Source: Pelecanus crispus (taxonomy: Eukaryota; Chordata; Aves; Pelecaniformes; Pelecanidae). Taken from it: a stretch of 64,000 nt of DNA. The notes beneath the pieces are model-generated. The model had not been told where the DNA came from and searched no databases. It saw only the letters and a list, made by a program, of their open reading frames with translations. The stretch's first letter is position 1, and each line of letters begins with the position of its first letter. This document shows positions 47,062-60,010 of the stretch, piece after piece. Location of the stretch: positions 30,691,228 to 30,755,227 of the forward strand of contig NC_134676.1 of the NCBI RefSeq assembly GCF_030463565.1. The letters run 5' to 3'. A program made the translations under genes and the position numbers.

Positions 47062-50000
47062 AATCAAGTATGAATTAGCAGGTTTGTAAATTATATGAGA
47101 ATGCATACATAGAGATGAAATACACATTGGTTATTCATTATTGAATGACCTTTCTTTTAAAAGAGATGCAGAAGCATATAGTATGGTAACATAAAATTAC
47201 CAGTTCCTCCTCATCCCCTTCCCATTGGTGCATGGAGCAGAAAAGCAGTAGCACAGTTTGTGGAAGTAGTACCTCTGTCCATGCAGTGCCTTCAAAAGCC
47301 TTGAATGAGAGTCTTCAGCCAGGAAAGGCAAGTCTTGAATGAGAGTCTTCAGCCAGGAGAGGAAAAGAAGGCATTAGAGCCCAGAGGCTACCTTGCCAAT
47401 CACTTCCTTGTCTGTGGGACAGAAGATATTGAAGGCCAAGGCTCCTTCTTGTGGAGACCTGTAATGATGCTTAGCTAGTTTATGGATAGTTTTCCTGATC
47501 TGAATTGACTCTTGCTTTTTCAGTCTCTGCTGTGAGTCTTCAAAAAGTAAATATTATTTTGTTTTCTCCCTGTATGTATGCTGAAGGAATCCATGTGCCT
47601 CAGGCCATGTATTTTCCAACTTCCCTTCAATTTTGTCCCTGAGGAGTAAGTACCCACTCTGTGATGGAAACTTTAATGTGCCATGAAACTTGGGAGGTTG
47701 CTATTTGAATATTTCTTTCAACCTGTTCATCTGCAGTTGCTTCCTAGCCTTTGATATGCATGATCAACATTATTTTGCAGTAATGCTGGTTAATGACTCT
47801 TTAAGGGACCAATCTTCCCACAGTGGAGATGGTGTAGCTTTAAAAATATCCTGTATAAACCTCCAGCTCTGTCTTGAATCTCTTCTGTTTTGTCAATCAT
47901 GCCCTTCGTGCTACAGGTTGGATCAGAATGATATTGCTTGGGATGGGTGCAGCTCTCACAGACTTTTCACTCCTGTTTTCTCCACTTCCATGTCAAGCTT
48001 ATGAACATGTGTATTTGCTGCCTGTGGGTGTTATAAATCCCCTCAGAACAGAACCAGAAAGTAGTTTAGCTCTATCGTTTCATAGGAAATTACAAAGCTC
48101 ACATTAAGAGTATGTACTTGTCTTAAAGGGGTCAACGGCAAGTCGTGACTTATGATGGTATTGGAAATTACAACAGGTAAAATGCATTTCATGTTATGAA
48201 GAAGACAAACAGCAAGCATAATGCAAGCGAAGACAGATAGCTTTTCCTTCAACAAAATATCTATTGCCTCTGGACAAACCACTTAAGAAAACTCTAAATC
48301 TAACCTATGGTCTCATATTACCTTTAAAAGAAAAAATAAACTCTGGAAAGTAACATAAAACATTCTGTAATCAAAACTATTTTATCACAGTCAAACAACT
48401 CAAACTGGTTAACAAAAGCTTTTCATTTCACTTAATGATGACAAGCAGTGGAGCTTCAGAAAGTCAGATTTGTTCTTGGAAGAGCAGAAGGTAGCTAACA
48501 AAAACCACAGGTGAGAAAGGAAGTTTGTCAAGCCCAAACTGGGAATTGTTTTAGGAACTATTCCAAGCAGAGCCTTAATCATTTGACTCATCAGCTAGCC
48601 CTGAGGACTCTGTTTTGCCCAAGCATATTTTCCAATATGTGTTTAAAGTTAGAATTTTGTTTAACTTTTAACCGCAACACAAGCAATCTGCACCATGACT
48701 GTTCCAGTAAGTACCTGGAGAGATCTCTGGAGATTTGCTGCCCTTAGTGGGAACAGCATTCTCCATTTAACGTCATGTATAATAAGGAAAGAAAAGAAGC
48801 CAAGAAAATGCAACATTCAGCCTTTATTCTGTCTCCCACATAGTCTGTCTCATGAAACACTTCCTCTGAACAGAGTTTTCATGTTGCTACATATATTATC
48901 TTCTCCCTCCTCTTTCAGGAAGCTGTCCATCATAACAGCCTTTTGCCACATTCAAGACAGCAAAATTTAGTAGAATACCCATGGCCTTCTAACCTGGTTA
49001 GCATTCTGATTGTGTTCCTTACATCTGATATGATCAGACAACTAATGCAAAATGTTCCAAAACCGTATTTCTCTCTGCACACTCCCCACCCCCCACCTTA
49101 TTTGTTTGTGAGTTAATTTATTTTCCCCTCAGCTGTACCTTCACCCTTTAAAAGATCTGATGGATTCTTTGCAGAAGGCATAGTTGATGTAATGAGTACT
49201 AGTCTTGTGATGACAGCAGGTTGTCATCACAAAGTTTTTTTTTCTGGGCCTGTGATTTTGTGAGAGCCTGTCCTAATGGATTCTGGTTGCTTATCAGCTT
49301 GGGTTCTGCAGATCATGTTTCAGAATGGTACTCATCTCTCCATCCTATGTGTCCATGGTTAGGTTGTCTGACTGGGGACAGGGAATGCATTTGTAATGTC
49401 ACATTAACACATAGTGATACATCACTGCAGTCCAGTGATTTATGTATTTGCATAGATAGTCCTGCATAATTTGCTTGCGAAAGGATCTCCAGGCTTTACT
49501 TCTGGGAAGTCTTTACCTCATTCTCACAACCTTCTTTGGCGCTGCATATTTGTCTGTCTGATATTTCTTCTGCCACTTTTTTGCCCTTAAATGTTTTCAG
49601 TGTGGTAAAAATGGAATATGAATGGAGTGCTTTCTCTGCTGAGCTCCACAAACTGTCCTCAGGTAAAAGATGCCTGCCTCACCTCGGATACTGGGCTGCT
49701 GAGTGCTTCCATGCTTTCTGTCTATGATCAGCATAGGCTGTTGTCTCTGCCCAGAATTCTGAATAACTAGTCTGTGAAAAGGAGGCAGTCTGTGATTGTA
49801 GGGGTCTTTCCAATGCTCAGCCCATGCCTGTCATTGTTGCTGTTTATTTGCACTATGTCCTTCTGTAGCTTAACTTATTCTTCTCCACATTATCCCTCAC
49901 AGTTTGAAAAGGTCCATTTTTAGTCCATATAGACAACCTATAGTTTTCTTGTGGATGTCTGAATATCAAGATTTAAGTGCTTTTATCCAGACTGTTATGC

Positions 50001-52959
50001 TTTTTTATACACAGGATGCTGCCCTCTACACTCATTCCCATCTGTAGGTGTGGTGTACTTGTGAGCCAGACAAGAAATTCTCTAGGGTCTGCCCATTCCA
50101 ATAAAATGGCAGAATTGCACATTTGCAAATCTTTGCCTCATATGAGTTTGTCCTCAGATTCTTTCCAGCCCATCATTTACCTCCTTTGTCTTTTATTCAT
50201 GCATTTCCTTCTGCAGAGTTATGGGGGTCCATTCCTTTTGTGATTTCTACTCTTCCCTGTACTGTTATCTTTGCAAATTTGTTGAGTGCCACCTTTGCTT
50301 ATGTTTGGCAGTTGGGTGTAAGTGGTATAAACTCTCTAGTCTCATCCAGAGTTCCTTGCTGCATGCAGGGGAGACTGCTGAAGCACTATCCTTGGAGCAG
50401 CTGTATCTTTTGTTCTTTGTCCAGAAGAGCTGGGTCCGTGGAATTTGCTTGTTGCAGAAGTCAGTCATTTTTATGCAGTTTGGCAATGCAGAGGCCTATC
50501 ATTTTGTCAGAAACTTGATTATAACTGTTGAAAAGTACACTCTTGAAAACAGCATTTTTCTGTGTTAAAAATGTGTCTAGAGCTCTTCTAGGAAATCATT
50601 GATTTCTTCTAGCTGGCTGCTGCTGAACAGTGTTGCTGTAGTGTATGTGGTGATTTTGCAGCTGTTTTGGTGCAACCTAAATAACATGCAGCTGCTGACT
50701 ACATTATCTTTCATGTCCAAGAGCTGGTCTGATTATTGTTTTTAATTTTGGATTTTTTTCCTTCAATGCTCTCAGTTTCAAATTTCATGTACCAGCAAAA
50801 ATGAACCTGTTTCAAACTCCATGTCCAGTCCTGAGCGTAGATAGAGAGCAAACTCAGTGCACAGCAGAGATTTTACCTTTTGCCCCATGCACACTGTCCT
50901 TTCTAACCCTGAAAACTGTGTTTCAGGATTCCTGGCCATTACTACACACGCATGTCTGATTGTAAGATTCTAAGGTGATGTAGTGATGACCACAAACAAT
51001 CCCAACAAAACCAAACTGAAAAACAACTGTAAAAGAAGCAGTATGGAAAAGTATGGAAAAGAAAAGGTCTTGATCAGCAGGACCAACAGTTTTTTCACAA
51101 TCTGAACAAAAATGGGTTTGGTTACATCACCATAGTTTCCAAGGAACAGGTGTCAGTGTCCATGCACAGTTAGCAGTAATTGGTATGTCCGAGGCAGCCC
51201 CAGGAGAGCCAGGATTAGATACACACTCACAGAGACAGAGCTGTGCTCTTCCCTGTGCAGCTGGTTCAGTCAGCTCCAGATGAAGGTCCAAGGTAAGGCC
51301 AATACTAACAGATATATGCCACATTTTCTGCTTTGGATGTAGATGCTTTCCAGCACTGTTAATCCACCACCATCCACCACAAATAAATTCGCAAGTCTGG
51401 TGAGAAGTCTTTTGGTATAGTAAGATACGCCACAAAACTTGAAGCTTTACTGCATTTCTGATAACACTTTCATCGCTGCTCTGAGAAAATCCCATCAGAT
51501 TTTGTCAAGGTTAAATTTAATTTCTGCTTAAAAATTAAAAAGAAAAAAAAATTCTGCTGAACCTTATCCTGTATAAGGTATAGGAATGAATGTTTACATA
51601 TTTTTTCTATAATTCTTAAGGATTTAATCAAGAAAAAGTGATTATTTTTCTCCTGAATGGATTTGCAGTCCAAACAGGATAGCTTTTATGACAAAATCAG
51701 GAACTGGTCTTACATTTTAGAGATTATCATTCCTTTGCCAAAGTGCAATTTGCTTGCAAAGTTTTCTGAAGATTTAAATGTCAAAGCTTCTACAGTGTCT
51801 TCTCAGGAGAGCTGCTTACCATTCCAGACCACTCTGCCCAGATGTGCTGGCTGTTCACCCACAGAAGCGTTAACTCCTTCCGCCAGGAGGAAGCCCAAGA
51901 GGTGTGAAGGTGCTGCAACTCATGATGGGGATTATTTTCCTACTGACTTGTCTGGGGACAGACCTGGATCCTGAATCCAAAAGAATGGTAAGGGAGAAGG
52001 GAGCTGAACTCATTTAAAGACTAGACTAATGTATTCCACACTGACCCATCAGAAAATTAGTTTGGCAACTGAACTGCTGCCTGCTTCTGCCTCTGAAAAC
52101 CTTTGCTTCCGTCTCACACTATGGGATGAATTGTCACCTGTTGCCTGATTTTAGCCAGTTCAGGGAAAAATGCGAAGCTGAATCAGAGACCTGGTTATAA
52201 TTACCTGAATTATATTTCTCAGTAGGCAATTCTGATGGGACTGCTTTGATGTGTCAGCTAGGCAGAACAGTCTACAGTATCTCCTGACTCCACGCCTCCT
52301 ATCATCTCACTGGCATTAATATAGGGACATGGCAGAGGAATACCCCCCTGAGGGGCTTTCACAGAGGGTGAGAGGCTGACTCATCCTTCAGAAGCTGCTT
52401 CTGAGAACCCATTCCACCTAGAAATACACTACACACATCATATGCTAACAAATAATTCAGGAACACTTCAATGGTTTCCACCTGTGGCTTGAAGGGAGTG
52501 ACTGATGGTGGAGAGTAGAATGGAGAAGAAACAGGGGATGTGGACTTTGTAAATGTCCTGTCAGGGATGATGGATGCTGTAAGAATATTCTGCCTTCTAT
52601 TGCACATGGTTATCTGACAGTTCTGCTTTTTGTTGAGTGCGCTGAAAAGTGAAGTCTTGCGTGTAACTCTAAAAGCTGCCTTTTTTCTTAATGCTGCCTA
52701 TATTTTGTCTGCAGGCAAGGGTCTACTGCCCAGCAAAAGGGAACTGACTATTGTTTTTCTTCAGAAGAAACTGCATGCAGTTTTAGTAGTTACAACAGCA
52801 GGGGGACTAATTGCATTCACTAGAGTCAAACATAAATAAACAGTGTCTAAGGACTGATTCTATGCTGCAGAGACTGTCTGTGAAAGAAGTCCTCTTTCCA
52901 GCCTCGACAGTGACATTGTCTCAGGTGATCGAAAGCAAGCACCCTGGGAACCAAAAACC

Positions 52960-52962
<3 letters not shown>
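47062..52962. other. Gene desert right of the CR1 copies
   Basis: No gene is recognised. A 34-bp two-copy tandem repeat is at 47300-47363. A 10-bp unit GTATGGAAAA is doubled near 51042-51061. The frames at 50123-50518 (131 codons) and 50221-50568 overlap in different frames and have no family features. Confidence 0.55.
47300..47363. repeat. Two-copy 34-bp tandem duplication
   Basis: The phrase CTTGAATGAGAGTCTTCAGC starts at 47300 and again at 47334, continuing with CAGGAAAGG and CAGGAGAGG. The two copies differ at very few bases, which suggests a recent slip duplication. Confidence 0.9.

Positions 52963-52992
<30 letters not shown>
52963..52992. repeat. T30 homopolymer
   Basis: An unbroken run of 30 T, the longest homopolymer in the window. 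The sequence to its right has no AATAAA complement nearby or recognisable gene body, so a retrocopy tail is not supported. Confidence 0.95.
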
Positions 52993-55900
52993 CCCAACAC
53001 AGTGATATTTAAAAGTTGGGAGACATTTGTCTTTGACTGACTACTTTTTCAGTTATTTGTGTGCATACACTAAAAAGCCAATAACCTTTGAAGGGCAAAC
53101 ACCTCCATCAGAGGTAGGAGAAAAGTATATGAGGCTATTATCTTGTCACGTTGTTGAACGGGACGGCTACTTGGCATTCTGGAAAAGAGGAGATGACAAA
53201 GAGCTATGGTGTGGCATATTGTTCTGTGGGACTGAATCTGATATTCTGAAATGTGAGGTTGTGGTTTTTATGCTAATGGGAACCTGGATGAGGAAGACAT
53301 TCTTTCTTCAATGAGATCATATACCCCTGTTCCTCATATACCTTACAAAGGAGATATGTGGGCAAATAAATTGCTACTAGTAGACATGCATTTTTAATTC
53401 AGGGCTTCTGTGCTCCTGAGTTTGGACAGAGATTTTTTATTATCATTATAATTATATATAAAATATTGTGCAAAAAGAATGTACCACTCTTTCTAGTCCT
53501 CTATGGTGTCTCTCACAAAGCCTATGCTCTGCAAATAGAGCTACTCCTTGAAAAGTTGAGAAATAGACTTGTAATTAAAAATAAGAAGTAAAATATTGCT
53601 TGGTTATGAATAAAGTATCAGGTCTGTTGTATTTCATCTGTGGCCAGGATAAGACTCCCTTGGGATTACTCCAGTCCTCAAAATACAGTTTTCTTATCCT
53701 AGTCAAGTCATCTTACTAGATTCCTTGTTAAATGGAGAGATTGAATTTCATTGGGATTCTCAATCTACCCTGACCTTTTAAAGTAAACCATAATAAAAAG
53801 CACAAGAAGAATCTGATACCATGAGGGTACACCATATTTAGGCCAGCAGGTGATATTCTTTGATATTTGTGGTGACCATCAATCTGTCATTTCTCTGCAT
53901 TGTGTATGCAAGTATCAGGGACATTAGACAAACCAAAACAATGCCAAACTCTCTGAAATCTTTGTAAAATTTTATACTCTTTTTTTTTTTTTTTTTTTTC
54001 CTGACAAAGAATAATTCTTTTCTTTCAAAGATCAAAGACTGATACCCTATGTGGGTCTGGCACAAAAACCTACATTGCCTTAAACTGTTAAGTATTTATT
54101 TGCTGCTATTCAACTCCCAGACATAATCAGTTAGACATTCTTAGAGACTTTGATGGCTGTGGAAGACATTCGTGATAATGATCTCTCTTCCAGGTTATGA
54201 CTAGGTTGCCATATGACAAGATTTCATAGGTTTATTTTGGGTTTTGTCCTGCTTGTGCTGAAGTCTGTTACAGTTTTGGCATGGATTTTAATAAATGCAA
54301 ACCTGGTCATTCTTTGTCTTTCATGACAAGGCGAAAAAAAGCATTTCTGAAGGCAGAGACCAAAGCATTTAATGGTAAATGATAGCAGATTCATCACCAG
54401 GTTAGACACTTGAAATATGGCAGTCCACTTTGAAAAGTTACAAACCCCATTGCCTACCATCATTCTCTGCAGAGGATCTATTGCATCTGCCTGTCAGTTC
54501 ATATGTAACTTGAATCTCTTGACACAAGGAAAAGGTAAAATAAAACGCTGTGTAAAAATCACTGTGGACTTGCAATGTACCCAAATATGATACTTCAGTT
54601 CAAAGAATGGTGTTTGAACCAGACTACAGTTACTGACAAACATGTTATTAATGATCAGCCATCAAATGCTTTTGATTAAAGAGAGAAATCCTGTAGCACT
54701 AGAGAAGGCCATTTCTCTTTTTTTCCTTATGCTAAATACCTCCTATAGTGGAGGTACGTAGAGAAAGGTGAACTGCTTTTTATAAAGATTAATTACACCT
54801 GCACTATATTTTTATCCTCTTTGGACATCAAGAAAAAAGAGAAACTGACTTGACTTGATAGTATTTTATCTATAAATGTCACAGACAGAAACTCCTCAGT
54901 TATAGGAGCTAAGTGAATAATATATAATGCTACATGAAGCATTGCACTGAGAATCCCAGCTATGTTCCAGCCATTTTAGGTCAATTTAAGGGGGAAAGAA
55001 AAAAAAAAAAAAGAAGAAGATTTGGCCCCATTTGTCTTAACTGCAAACATTTTGAATGCACTCAGATAAGAATGTAATGGGGCCATGTTCCATAGACCCT
55101 GACATAAGTGCCAGCTTTTCAAAGGTATTTAGACATCTTAGGAGATAGGTAGTTGTTTCTGAACTTTTCAGATATACCAAGACAAATTAGAAGCTGAAGA
55201 CCTAGAATAATTTGATGCCAGACATCTATTCTGCTTAGACTTGTTTGAAAATCCCAGTGAGTCTGCAGTCACATGCTTAGATCCCTAGTCACATTTATAA
55301 GACTGTCCCAGTATTGCCAACCCTGCCCCGGGGCTCATGCAAAGTTGGATGTTCACCAGAGGTATGCACCATTCTGTGTGCCCTTGAGCATGGTGTCTGC
55401 TTTTGTCCTGTGGCTGTTGAGTTCAGCTTGGATTTTGTGTGTCAATGGTGGTGTGACCCTTTTGCATGTCACCATGTGCCCTCTGGTGTTTTGGGTCCAT
55501 GATGCTGGATCTAGTCCTTGCTAGCTCATGTGTTCTGGGTTTCCACCTTCAGTCCTCTAGCTGGATGTCTCTCCCAGCATGTGCCTTGATATCTGAAATT
55601 TATTCTTCCAAGCCAGCAGGCAAGGCAGAGCTTGGTGGAGGACATCAGTTATGAGGAAAAAATTAAGGGAAGAGGGTTCAATTTATCCAGACCTGCTGAA
55701 GGTGGATCTGGCATTGAGCCTACTATGCATGTGTGTTAGGTTTGTACATGTTGATGTGGCTGAGGTCCTCCAAGGGTGTAAGGCTGAGATGCATGAACAG
55801 ATAAACTGTACATGTGCTGCAGCCTCTGGACAGAAACTTCCATTATTGCGGCTTGGAAAGTGGCTGGATTGCCAGTGGTAAGACAGAATTATGGACTGAA

Positions 55901-57540
55901 ACTCCCCACACTGCTGGGGGTGGTAAGGTAGAGATGAAGGTCATGCCCCTGTTCTCCTTGTGCCTGTAATCAGGCAGATAAAGATCAAACTGCATCATAC
56001 ACAATAAAGATGCCAGTCATGCATGAAGAGCCATAATTATAGACCTCTGTGCCTGTGCAGAGTTCAGTCATACTTTTACTCTTCCAAAATGATCCTGGCA
56101 GAGGATTGGCATGTCAGAGAAGGAATGAATGTCACCTTTTCTTGTAGCTGCTGGTTGTGGCGGCAGAATGCTAGAGACAAATACATTCAGTGAAGTTGTT
56201 TTTTCCATATGAAGTAGAGTGTTGTGTCTTGAGTTACACTTCTTTGGCCGAGTCAAGCATTTCCTGGAGGACTGGATGTATTCATGCTCAGGCCCTGATC
56301 CTGCAATCTGATCTAACCAGGGGAGTTATGTCTTGTGCAAAGATGAAAAGCCCTCACAGGATCTCTGCCTAGGTGAAAAGGTCTGCCAGGGTAGAACTGA
56401 TTGCAGAACTGGAACCAGCAGCTGAAAACCAAAACTGACTCAGAATAAAATACATAGGTAGATATGCGCACCCCCCGCCCCCACCCCTCTTCAGAGGACC
56501 TTGAAAACCCACTGTGCTCACAGGAAAATAATTTTTCAGTGGTTTGTTCCACAAACTGTTTTCAGAGTGTTCTACCTTCTCAGGCTGACTTAATGTTTTT
56601 TATTACATTTTTTTCAGTTTTAACTTGGGCAGTATTCCCCAAACTGTAGACAAAGCTGCAATTTGAGAAGATATTTTCCCTCTGCAAAATGGTTTGCAAT
56701 TTTTCATTGTGTAAGGAGTTGTAGGCAATCCTGAGCTGGCTTGGGGAGAATATGATAAATTTGCAAGGCATACTGTACTTAGAGAAAAAAGATGGAAAAG
56801 TTCCTCCACGCTTATTTTCTCCCCCATTTATAATCATTAGGCTTTAAATACCCCATACATCTCTGTCATTTAGATAAGAGGCATTGATTGCTTAACTGCT
56901 GCACAGACATTTCATACACCTGGTTTTAGATGACATTTCAGGGGTAGAAAGAGAAGGAAGTACTGTAAAAAGTGTTCACAGTTTGCAATGTCAAACTTTA
57001 TTACATAAAGTCATAAACAACCCCAATTAGTAGTAAGTAGGTTCATAGCCAGGGTTTTAAGCCAGCTCTGGCTTCATTAAATGTTTCCTGCAGTCGAGCA
57101 AAGCATTGGGATATATAAACTGAGCCCTGATTTATAATAAAACACAGTAAAGTTTTAGAAAAGCTTTGCTTTTCCTTCTGATTGATTTCTTGTCAAGGTC
57201 CAGCAAAGCCTGAGGAAGGGGTTAAGTAGAGGTCTTGAGGGACCACTTGACATCTGCTACACTTGTGACTTTTTGATCTTGTTTTTTTTCCTTGCTTTGA
57301 GGGATGCCCTACAGTAAAGGCCATGTGTGTCTGCGTGTGTTTCCCAGAGATGGCCGGGGCTGGGAGGGGCACAGCAGCCAGGGGAGCAAACAAAACAGCT
57401 CCTTGATGACAGATCAAATAAAGGCAAAAAAAAGAGGAGAAGGGGGATTACATGCTCTGTAATCATGATAATGGGAAGGAAAACACTGGGGGTCTCAAGT
57501 GTGAAAGCCTTTGTCCAGAGGAATGTAAGCGTCAAGGATG
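52993..57540. other. Gene desert
   Basis: No gene is recognised. A T tract occurs at about 53981-53999, an A tract followed by GAAGAAG at about 54999-55020, and a C-rich patch at 56470-56490. Open frames are all under 100 codons. Confidence 0.55.
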
Positions 57541-58230
57541 TTTTGATATTATAAACCAAAACTTCACCCGAGTGCCCGGGAGGGCAGTGTTTGCCAGCTC
57601 CTCCATGTGCAAGTGGCCAGCCCCAGGCCTCGTGGTGCAGTTTCCCCTTCTGGGCATTGCAGGCAGGGGGGCCTGCTGTGGCCCTGGGGTCCTGGCACAG
57701 GTCTGGGCACCCTGCGAGGCAGGCTGGGAGCTTGGGGCAGGCAGCGGGAGGCCACATGTCTCACAGAGAAAGCCACCGAGCTGGCCTCCTGCGCTGGTCA
57801 CTTTGGAGGATGACATCTAACTTCTCTTGTGCTTCTGCCTCCCAACCTGTTTTATTTTCCACACCCCCTCATTGGGCCCATCAACTTGTGGCTTTGTTAG
57901 TTAAAAAAAAGGTTGTTTACAAGAAACCAGTTCAGCTACTCGGTGGGTGGACATCATCACAGGGGCTGCCACTGGCAGCATGGAGATCTCCACCTTGGAG
58001 GCACCTGCTTTGCAGCGTGGGCACTGAGGTCTCTGAGACCCATGGGGAGGCTTCAGTGTATGGGATGGCCTCCTCCAGATGTGGCCTTTGGGCACCATGG
58101 CAGCAGTCTGTCCCTGGGGGGTCTGTAGGTCCTGGGGTGTTGCCAAAGGGTGCTGGTGCCGGGCAGCTGTTGAGTGTCTGTGGACAGGCAGACCAGGAAG
58201 AAAGGGATGCTTCTTTCCTCACTGAGACTC
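57541..58230. other. GC-richer island in the desert with a 249-codon open frame
   Basis: The base composition rises clearly above the AT-rich surroundings. The frame 57591-58340 (plus) stays open for 249 codons, with overlapping long frames on both strands. The plus product is rich in Trp, Gly, Cys and Ser with no recognisable domain. Weak CpG content argues against a true CpG island. A decayed exon, repeat or GC-rich unique patch are all possible; a gene is not supported. Confidence 0.4.
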
Positions 58231-59580
58231 CTGCATCTTCTTGGATCACTTTTTCATTTTACGTACTTCCCTGGGGCAAGAGGAATGCTAACTTGCTTCC
58301 TCAGGCAAGTTTATTCTTTATTGTGACATTCTGTGAATGAACAGCCTGTTTAACCCATAGTTCACCCATTTATCTTAAAGGCTTTTTTCCCCTTTTTCTT
58401 TCCTTTCCACCTCCTTTAGCTGACTGAGCTCCATTCCCAAACTATACCTCAGTGATGACTTGGTCAAACACTGGCCTCTAGACTCCCACAAACATGGGAG
58501 TTTAAAATTGTACTCAGGTTTTAACTCACCAGCATGGCTACGTCTCCAGGTCTGACATTAGGATTTACAAAATAATGGGAAATAAGGCCACCTTTGTGTG
58601 AGCGGAAGGGACAATCTCCTTCTGGTGATCCCACTTCTTTGAAAAAGCTATTTCCCAGGAATGGGTGTATTACAGTTTCTTGTAACACAGAATTTCCCCA
58701 GCCCGCATTGCCACAGCTGTGACAGATAGTCATGCAAAAGCTGCTGGCCGATATGCCGGCATCTGGAAGTTTCATGGGGACAAGCTGAAACCAGAAGTCA
58801 TCTTGCTTTCAAGTGCCATGATTTCTGCAAAGCTGGGGTCTCCAGTGAGGACTTAAACTAATCTTGCATAGTTTATGAGTGAAAATCCATTTACAATGAG
58901 AATGACCCCCACTGACCAAAAGTTTAAACAAATGCCCTCCGTACACATTTCCTACAGTGGGGATCAAGTTCCATATGTATGATGTAAGCAGGCCTCAAAC
59001 AAGCCTCTCACCTACACACAGAACAGAAATCATTTGCAAAGAAAACCAAAATGACAGCCATATGCATGGGACATTTTATATGCTACGGCCGGGCTTGCAG
59101 ACCCCAAGTAGGAGGATCTTCTGATCTGAAGATGCAATTGAAAACAGGTGCTTGACACGCTGCACATAAAAAAGTATACAGGCAATTTGGGAGCTCTCCG
59201 GAGATTCTTTCAACTGCTGAAAATATGGAGACAAATTCCCAGCCCCTGATCCTGTGCTTCCCCTCTAATTCCCCTGCTCCCCCTCATCCCAGAAACGGAG
59301 GAAACTGCCAGGCCATGGTGATGCTGCCCCGTTTAGTAAAAGAAAATGTGAAAAAGATTAAGGAGGATCCATCAAAATGTCAGCCTGATCTTGACCTGCT
59401 GGAAATGAAGCTTTTTTTTTATTCAAGTGCCTGTCACAAAGACCTGGGTGACCTTGTTTTGCAAGGGAAAGCCTTTGACTGTGACCCAGGCATGCTTCCT
59501 GTGTCCAACTCCTATTTAGCAAATAAACTAAAAGTACTGCCCATGTTTATGGTAAACACCTGATTAAGTTCTACTGAAAA
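58231..59580. other. Gene desert with one motif-rich block
   Basis: No gene is recognised. The stretch 58500-58790 is well balanced in base content, with TTTCCCAGGAATGGGTGT, TCATGCAAAAG and a perfect 10-bp palindrome ATGCCGGCAT at 58753-58762, and could be regulatory. The 112-codon frame at 59225-59563 has no family features. An A tract follows at about 59578-59592. Confidence 0.45.
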
Positions 59581-59679
59581 AAAAAAAAAAAATTACAGCT
59601 GGATAATACAGGACCAGATTAGGTTTCCTTTTTATTTGTTGTCACCAAATGCTCCAGATCTTTTTGAGCTCCAAGACTC

Positions 59680-60010
59680 GTTAAGTGGATGTTTTAAAAT
59701 GGTGCAACAGACAATGCAGCTGTATTTCATTTGTAGATAACTGATGCAATACATGTAATAACCCAACTAGATATGTTGACTCATGAGCTAATTTAGGTGT
59801 AGATGTTACAGCACTTGTGCAGCTGGAAATGTTGCCATCACACAAATCAGTTGCAGATTAATGGAGTCAGGTCCCTGTCTGCACTAGGAAGAGATAAAAG
59901 GCCACAGGCAAATATAAAAACAAGGTCTGAAGAGTTATTGTAAGTTTAAACAGTATTTGAAAATATTTTCCCAACCACAATGTAATATGAACCTGGAATC
60001 GCTTAACTAT
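59680..60010. promoter_or_regulatory. Candidate regulatory element with AP-1 and E-box sites
   Basis: Contains TGACTCA at 59777-59783 (AP-1 consensus) followed by TGAGCTAATTTAGG, then CACTTG and CAGCTG E-boxes near 59812-59824, CAGATTAATGG, and GAGATAAAAGG. No repeat similarity or reading frame is seen. Motif evidence only. Confidence 0.25.

Noticed and set aside
50123-50568. Two overlapping frames of 131 and 115 codons
   Set aside because: They overlap in different frames with no family features; chance frames.
52993-53100. Processed retrocopy with the T30 tract as its tail
   Set aside because: No polyadenylation signal complement near the tract and no recognisable gene body beside it.
57591-58340. 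249-codon plus frame as a gene
   Set aside because: No recognisable domain; composition follows the GC-rich patch. Kept only as a finding to check.
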